Part shown: positions 6,566 through 10,422 of the stretch, piece by piece | Layout: each line of letters opens with the position of its first letter | How positions within the stretch are numbered: position 1 is the stretch's first letter | Assembly (NCBI GenBank): GCA_021826565.1 | Contig: JAKAZJ010000030.1 | Span: 1 to 10,422, forward strand | From: Pseudomonadota bacterium | GTDB taxonomy: Bacteria > Pseudomonadota > Alphaproteobacteria > Acetobacterales > Acetobacteraceae | Reading direction: 5' to 3' | DNA length: 10,422 nt | Notes under the pieces: generated by a model | Database searches by the model: none | What the model was told of the DNA's origin: nothing | The model's input: only the letters and a program-made list of their open reading frames with translations | Program-made: the position numbers and the translations under genes

Positions 6566-8707
6566 TCATGGCGAGAAGGCCAACATGTCGCCCATGTCCA
6601 GCGGCTGCACGCGGACGATGCTGGGCGCGGAGGCGTGCGTGATCGCGATCTTCCCGTGATGCGGATCGACGCCGACCTTCACGGTGACCACCGGCATGAG
6701 CGCCCCCATCCCCGAAGGGTCGGCGGCCATGCCGCCGGTGGACCACCGAACGGAGGCCGGCGCGTGCCCCTTCGCGGGCGACAGCGCGTGCTCGACCGCG
6801 GCCAGGGGATGTTCCGCGATATTCGTGAGGTGCTGAACCGCTTTGGTGCCAAGCCCCAGGAAGTGCAGCAGGTCGCCGAGCAGCCCGAGCACGATATGCA
6901 GCTCGCTCACCCAGGCGGTCGCGAAGCCGTGGCCGATATCCGCGATCCCGACCTTGAAGGAGTGCCAGTTGAAGTTCGCGATTCCCGTGAGCACGCCAGC
7001 GAGGCCGCGCGCGATCTCCTCCAGGCCACGGAGGCCCTGCGCGAACATCGGGCCGAACCGCGCCCAGTGGGCATAGATGTCGTACGCCGCCGCGCCGATC
7101 ACGATCGCCACCCCGGCGAACGGCCCCGCGACCGCTGCCGCCGCCCCGGCCAGCGCGGCCAGCACATCCAGCAGCAGCACGAAGCCGCCCGCGACGGCGG
7201 GCGCGATGAAGCCGAGCGCGCCCAGCGCGGCGACCAGCGCGATGCCGGCGCCGGCGAGGCCGAGCACCCATCTCGTTGTGGCCGGGAACCGCGTGTTCGC
7301 CCAGGTCAGGAAATGCACCAGGTCCAGCAGCCCATAATTCACCGCGCGCAGCACCGGCATGAACCCGTGGCCCAGCACATAGCCGACCTGGCGGAACCCC
7401 TCTGCCATGATCCGCATCTGCGTGATCGGCGCGCGCTGCATCGCGATGAAATCGCGGTTGAACTGCGCTGGGCCGACCTTCTGCAAGGTCGCCAGGATGC
7501 GCGCGTGCTCCTTCCAGTTCTGCAGCAGCGCCAGCATGGCGGTCGCTGCCTGCTGGTTGCTGATCAACGCGTTCACCACCTCGCCCTGAAGCACCGCGCG
7601 GGCCTTCGGGTTCATCGTCTTCGGGACCTGCGACAGCACAGAATGCAACCACATCGCGGTGGCGGTCACCGGGTCGTACCCCTCCTTCGCCGCGCTCGCC
7701 AGAAAAACCGGGGCGTTCAGACCATGGGTGACACCGGCGCGGCGCAGCATGGCGATTGTGTTCCGGTACATCGCCAACTGTGGGCTCTTGCCGCCGAAGC
7801 CGCGGCTGGTCAGCCCCAGTCGCGCCTGGCCCGCCGGGCCCGTGACATATCTCAGCAGGTCGACCAGGTCGCTCCCCGCCTCCTGGGGCGACCGCGCCGG
7901 CACAACCTTGACGATGGTTTCCAGCATCGCGGCCAGCGAGCGCAGGCCATGCAGGCCGCCGAACTTGAAGTTCCCGAACTGGGCCGCCAGCCCCGGCAAC
8001 TCCTGGTCGAACGCCGACATCGTGAAATGCGCCTGCATCGTCGCGCGGTGCAGGATCGCCAGGCCTTCCTCCATCTGCGACCCGCGCAGGTGCAGCCCGT
8101 TATACAGCGCGAACGGGATGTTCGACACCTGCGACATGTGCAGGTCGTAGGCGGTCGCGCCTTTCACCAGCGCGGGGATCATGGAGTTGACGATGGCGCG
8201 CACCATCTTCTCGTTCGCGCCCGGATGGGTCTTGACCATCCACTCATAGGCCTCCGCGATGCTGCCGCTCGATTTGCCGCTCGCCAGCGCCAGGCGGTTG
8301 AACCGCGCGCCGAGCCGCGCGAGCATCGGCGCGTCGCGCCCCGGCCTGTCCCGGCCCTCCGCGATCAGGATCTGCCGCAGAACCGCGTCGTAGTCTGCAT
8401 AGGTCTGGGTGGTCTCCTTCAGCGCGCCGAAGCCCACCAGCGCCCCGATCGCGCCCACCCGCTTGCCCAGGCGTTCCGCCCCTCTCAGCATTCCCCCCAG
8501 ATGCCCGGCTGCGGCCCGTGCCGCCGCACCGATCGTGTGCAGCGCGCGGCCGAACCGCGTCGCGTGCTCCGTTGCCTGTTTCAGCGCGCCGCCGCCCAGG
8601 GCGCCCCCCGCATTCCGCAGCCCGCGCAGCTGCTCCTGCAGCTTCCGCAGCCCGGCGGTCACCTTGTCCTCGAAGGTCAGGATGAACTGGGCGCGCAGGT
8701 CGGTCAT
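6566..8707 (-). CDS. Phage tail tape measure protein (713 aa)
   Basis: The tape measure is the extended scaffold that sets tail length and is ejected ahead of the DNA. The N-terminus (FILTFEDKVTAGLRKLQEQL) begins a coiled-coil region of about 80 residues and is typical of tape measures in Mu-like tails. A helical central region follows, with YADYDAVLRQILIAEGRD near residues 103-120 and an AYEWMVKTHPGANEKMVRAI stretch, resembling the TP901/PhageMin tape measure core. A long hydrophobic block at about 480-545 (Ala/Gly/Val/Leu-rich, several membrane-like helices) is the usual candidate membrane-channel segment. The C-terminus is β-rich. At roughly 0.15 nm per residue, 713 residues predict a tail near 105 nm, which is only a rule-of-thumb estimate. 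The ATG at 8707 overlaps the chaperone-extension stop. It is the longest gene here and sits in the expected place. Confidence 0.93.
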   Translation of the reverse strand: MTDLRAQFILTFEDKVTAGLRKLQEQLRGLRNAGGALGGGALKQATEHATRFGRALHTIGAAARAAAGHLGGMLRGAERLGKRVGAIGALVGFGALKETTQTYADYDAVLRQILIAEGRDRPGRDAPMLARLGARFNRLALASGKSSGSIAEAYEWMVKTHPGANEKMVRAIVNSMIPALVKGATAYDLHMSQVSNIPFALYNGLHLRGSQMEEGLAILHRATMQAHFTMSAFDQELPGLAAQFGNFKFGGLHGLRSLAAMLETIVKVVPARSPQEAGSDLVDLLRYVTGPAGQARLGLTSRGFGGKSPQLAMYRNTIAMLRRAGVTHGLNAPVFLASAAKEGYDPVTATAMWLHSVLSQVPKTMNPKARAVLQGEVVNALISNQQAATAMLALLQNWKEHARILATLQKVGPAQFNRDFIAMQRAPITQMRIMAEGFRQVGYVLGHGFMPVLRAVNYGLLDLVHFLTWANTRFPATTRWVLGLAGAGIALVAALGALGFIAPAVAGGFVLLLDVLAALAGAAAAVAGPFAGVAIVIGAAAYDIYAHWARFGPMFAQGLRGLEEIARGLAGVLTGIANFNWHSFKVGIADIGHGFATAWVSELHIVLGLLGDLLHFLGLGTKAVQHLTNIAEHPLAAVEHALSPAKGHAPASVRWSTGGMAADPSGMGALMPVVTVKVGVDPHHGKIAITHASAPSIVRVQPLDMGDMLAFSP

Positions 8708-8871
8708 GTGCTCTCCGCGTCCGCCCGCGCGCGCTTGTTGAACTCGGCCGCCGCGTGCATCCAGAACGCCGCCTGCGCGGCTGTCAGCCCTTCAAGGTCC
8801 GCGCGCGGCCAGTGGTAATGCGCCGCCAGCGCCCCCAGGATCAGCGGCCAGTCATCCGGCCACTCCCGGAC
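8704..8871 (-). CDS. Frameshifted C-terminal extension of the tail assembly chaperone (T-like domain, 55 codons)
   Basis: This short frame lies -1 to the chaperone frame and is entered after a shift at 8880-8871. It begins VREWPDDWPLILGALAAHYH and contains a YHWPRADLEGLT segment and an AFWMHAAAEF helix. That is the aromatic HWP..L..L..W..A signature of the T-like part of lambda G-T, of P2 E' and of Mu-type chaperone extensions. There is no usable start: no ATG, GTG or TTG lies near its beginning in this frame, and the only ATG is at codon 38. A shift from the upstream gene would give a fusion of 263 residues (208 + 55). The frame ends in TGA at 8706-8704, overlapping the tape measure ATG (ATGA), which is normal for a genuine coupled gene. 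The T-like part is thought to recruit the tape measure. It is too short for a standard ORF search and easily missed. Confidence 0.85.
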   Translation of the reverse strand, partial: VREWPDDWPLILGALAAHYHWPRADLEGLTAAQAAFWMHAAAEFNKRARADAEST

Positions 8872-9494
8872 AAAAAACCCACGACCCGGCTCACGCCCAT
8901 CGCGTCCGCGCCGTCCAGCGTGTCGAACAACTCCCGCGCTTCCGCCGGCGACAGCGCCGCCGCGCGCGCCAGCGCCTGCGTCAGCACGTCCTTCCCGCCG
9001 GCGATCGCCTGCAAGTCCGCCCCCGTCAGCCGGCGGAACACGATCTCGGTCCGCTCCCCCACCAGGAACAGCAGCGGCAGCACCACGCGGCCGTCCTCCT
9101 CCCGCGCGCGCTCCGGCAGGCCGTCCCCCACGTCCAGCAGCGCCGCCACCACCGCGTGCGCCGCCGCCGCGTCCGACGCGTCCATCAGCCCAAGCACCAG
9201 CGCCGTCCGCGCCGGCGTCCAGCGCAGGGAAGCCGCCAGCGCCACCGCCGCGCCGCGCGCCGCCGGCGCATCGGTCACCCGGCGCACATCCGCGCCGGTC
9301 AGCCGCATCATCGTCAGCGCGCTCAGCGTCTCCCCGCTCGGGGCGCCGCGGAAGCGCAGCTCCACCGGGTAATCCAGCCGCAGCACCACCTGGCCGCCCA
9401 CCGCTTCCGCGCCGCGCGGCAGGTCCAGCAGCGGCGCCTCGGCCTCCAACTCCGGCGCAGCCGCCCCGCCGCTCAGGTCCAGATGCAGCGTCAC
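8841..9494 (-). CDS. Tail assembly chaperone (Mu gp41-type, short/G-like form) with two tandem chaperone domains
   Basis: This 217-residue protein lies between the tail tube and tape measure genes, the fixed position of tail assembly chaperones. Such proteins bind the tape measure and keep it competent for tube assembly but are absent from the virion. The start is taken as GTG at 9494, which overlaps the tube stop and has AGGG about 9 nt upstream; an open frame continues to 9830 but only inside the tube gene. Two similar halves are visible. Residues 36-125 and 137-212 each begin with a VVL strand, share an identical RLTGAD motif (64-69 and 155-160), and end in a helix of the form LxxxDAxxxxxVVxxL followed by a glycine-rich turn. 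Mu gp41-like chaperones normally carry one such unit. Codons 206-208 (GGT TTT TTG) form a slippery site, so a longer form is also expected. The family assignment rests mainly on position and the frameshift. Confidence 0.82.
   Translation of the reverse strand: MTLHLDLSGGAAAPELEAEAPLLDLPRGAEAVGGQVVLRLDYPVELRFRGAPSGETLSALTMMRLTGADVRRVTDAPAARGAAVALAASLRWTPARTALVLGLMDASDAAAAHAVVAALLDVGDGLPERAREEDGRVVLPLLFLVGERTEIVFRRLTGADLQAIAGGKDVLTQALARAAALSPAEARELFDTLDGADAMGVSRVVGFLSGSGRMTGR
8844..8880 (-). promoter_or_regulatory. Programmed -1 ribosomal frameshift signal (slippery site plus stem-loop)
   Basis: On the minus strand the bases GGGTTTTTTG lie at 8880-8871. In the chaperone frame they read G GGT TTT TTG, giving two overlapping canonical X XXY YYZ heptamers, GGGTTTT and TTTTTTG. 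After a 7-nt spacer, GTGGCC (8863-8858) can pair with GGCCGC (8849-8844) through six base pairs, one of them G-U, around an 8-nt loop. The zero-frame TGA follows directly at 8843-8841. Spacing and layout are ideal for -1 frameshifting. A competing 5-bp hairpin (TCCGG with CCGGA, 8870-8855) is also possible. The frequency of shifting cannot be deduced from sequence. Confidence 0.83.
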
Positions 9495-9865
9495 GACGGC
9501 GTGCCCTGAAGCTGCTGCGGCTCGCCGGCGACCAGCTTGATCTCCAGCTTGCCGCCTTCGCCGCCGGTGAAGCCCGGCGCGCCTTCCAGGAACGCGGTGG
9601 TCCAGACGAACGTCTGGCCGGTGTCGCAGATCACCTGCATTTCGGCCTCGGCGGTGCCCAGCAGCCCCAGCACGTCCTGGCCGGCCTGCACCACGGAGGT
9701 GACGCTCACCTCTGATTGCACCATCTCCTGCGCGCGGCGGACTTGGCGCCCAACGATGACGGGCTTGTTCCGGACACCCCCCACCGTGACCTTGCCGCCC
9801 GACTCGATCGGGATCGCTTTCCCGCCCCAATAGAGCTCGAAGATGCCAAGGGTCTGCGCGGCCAT
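9491..9865 (-). CDS. Tail tube protein, Mu gpM-like
   Basis: This 124-residue protein would be the inner tail tube subunit, forming stacked hexameric rings on the tape measure scaffold. Its size is close to Mu gpM (about 118 aa). It shows the family pattern: an N-terminal segment with LYWGGKAIPIESGGKVTVGG, a middle segment with VIVGRQVRRAQEM (residues 36-48) followed by the β-strand SEVSVTSVV, and a C-terminal β-strand with GGKLEIKLVAGEP (104-116). It has no signal peptide or membrane segment, as expected for a cytoplasmically assembled virion protein. The ATG at 9865 lies 4 nt after the sheath stop. Its TGA overlaps the GTG start of the chaperone (GTGA), so translation is probably coupled. 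Confidence 0.9.
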   Translation of the reverse strand: MAAQTLGIFELYWGGKAIPIESGGKVTVGGVRNKPVIVGRQVRRAQEMVQSEVSVTSVVQAGQDVLGLLGTAEAEMQVICDTGQTFVWTTAFLEGAPGFTGGEGGKLEIKLVAGEPQQLQGTPS

Positions 9866-9869
9866 GAAA

Positions 9870-10422
9870 TCACCCGATCAGCTGGAAGGACAGCACCGCC
9901 GCGGTGACCATCAGGTTGCCGATGATCTGCACGGGCAGCGAACAATCGACCCGGTTCGGGTCGGTGGCGTTGCGCACGAACACCGCCTGCGTCGCCAGCG
10001 CCGCGTTTTCGACCCATCCGAGCTCCATGTACAGCCGGTAGCGCGCCGCCCAGGACGCCGCCAGCCGCTGCGGCGTCGCCACCGTCGGGTCGTACTGCGC
10101 CGCGACCGAGCCGTTATCGGCCAGCTTGTTCGACGGGTACACCTGCTTCCGGTAGCTGTTCCAGTCGTACCGGATGCGGCTCATGGTCTTGGCGGTCATG
10201 ATGTCGTGCCAGAACGGGTCCGGGACGCCCTGGGTGTCGGTCAGATAGGTGCTGACCACCCGCACCAGCATCGTCGTGCCGTCCTGCGTGACGCGAAGCG
10301 GCGACAGGCCCCCCAGCAGCGCCAGGTTCATTTCCTCGGTGGTCAGCCGGTTCACCGGCCGTGGCCCGACGATCCCCGGCAGCGGCAGGTCGCCGATCTG
10401 CCGGGCCGGATCATTCGTCATC
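9870..10422 (-). CDS. Tail sheath protein, Mu gpL-like, C-terminal part (partial at window edge)
   Basis: This is the contractile sheath subunit that polymerises around the tail tube and contracts to drive the tube into the host. About 183 codons are visible. They open with an ATG at 10421 that is probably an internal methionine, because Mu-type sheath proteins are several hundred residues long and the frame continues to the edge of the window. The visible end has the typical sheath C-terminus: a helical stretch with ARYRLYMELGWVEN, then a VRNATDPNRVDCSLPVQIIG stretch followed by a hydrophobic strand. The DPNRVD segment is characteristic of Mu-like sheaths. The gene stops 4 nt before the tail tube start, which is the normal sheath-tube order. 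Confidence rests on the motif and the synteny. The N-terminal domains cannot be judged. Confidence 0.88.
   Translation of the reverse strand, partial: MTNDPARQIGDLPLPGIVGPRPVNRLTTEEMNLALLGGLSPLRVTQDGTTMLVRVVSTYLTDTQGVPDPFWHDIMTAKTMSRIRYDWNSYRKQVYPSNKLADNGSVAAQYDPTVATPQRLAASWAARYRLYMELGWVENAALATQAVFVRNATDPNRVDCSLPVQIIGNLMVTAAVLSFQLIG

Noticed and set aside
5327..8818. Very long plus-strand open frame (over 1100 codons)
   Set aside because: It lies antisense to the tape measure, N and P genes, is extremely rich in Arg, His and Gln, and has no recognisable domain. Such antisense frames are common in high-GC coding DNA.
8841..9830. Chaperone start at 9830
   Set aside because: The first 112 codons would lie wholly inside the tail tube gene and read as Arg/Gly-rich noise; GTG at 9494 gives a coupled overlap.
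1..10422. CRISPR array, tRNA/rRNA genes, insertion sequence, attachment site or defence system
   Set aside because: No regularly spaced repeats, RNA gene motifs, transposase or terminal inverted repeats were seen; nearly every base is accounted for by tail genes.

Overview
The window is the tail-morphogenesis block of a contractile-tailed (myovirus) phage or prophage, and every recognisable gene lies on the minus strand. The gene order matches the phage Mu tail cassette: sheath (L), tube (M), gp41-type chaperone, tape measure (gp42), N (gp43), P (gp44), gp45, gp46, gp47, gp48, fibre. The very high G+C content, the Ala/Gly/Arg-rich proteins and several GTG starts suggest a prophage of a high-GC alphaproteobacterium (an Acetobacteraceae-like host would fit) or a similar proteobacterium. 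That host call is an inference from composition. No integrase, transposase, lysis, head, tRNA or bacterial core gene is present, so the replication strategy cannot be read from this piece. Mu-type tails also occur in phages that do not transpose.

Transcription runs from high to low coordinates. At 10422-9491 lie the C-terminal part of the tail sheath and the complete tail tube. At 9494-8704 is the tail assembly chaperone, whose two reading frames look joined by a programmed -1 ribosomal frameshift. At 8707-6566 is the tape measure protein. At 6556-5282 is the DNA-circulation (Mu N) protein. At 5285-1220 is the baseplate set: P-like hub, gp45 spike, gp46 (T4 gp25-like), gp47 (baseplate J) and gp48. 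At 1212-133 is a tail fibre interrupted by an in-frame TGA. At 131-1 is the start of a small gene that runs out of the window and contains a run of 12 G. Genes are packed with stop/start overlaps or gaps of at most 9 nt, apart from a 64-nt gap between gp45 and gp46. No internal promoter or terminator was recognised, so one polycistronic message with coupled translation is the likely arrangement.

The genes would work together in the usual way. The chaperone (short form plus long frameshifted form) loads the tape measure. The tube and then the sheath polymerise on a baseplate made of N, P, gp45, gp46, gp47 and gp48. The fibre with its glycine-rich tip would bind the host. There is no sign of a wholly unknown system. 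The points most worth a second look are the frameshift cassette with its internally duplicated chaperone domain, the TGA-split fibre, and simple-sequence tracts (G12, (GGC)7, (CG)6) in or next to tail genes.
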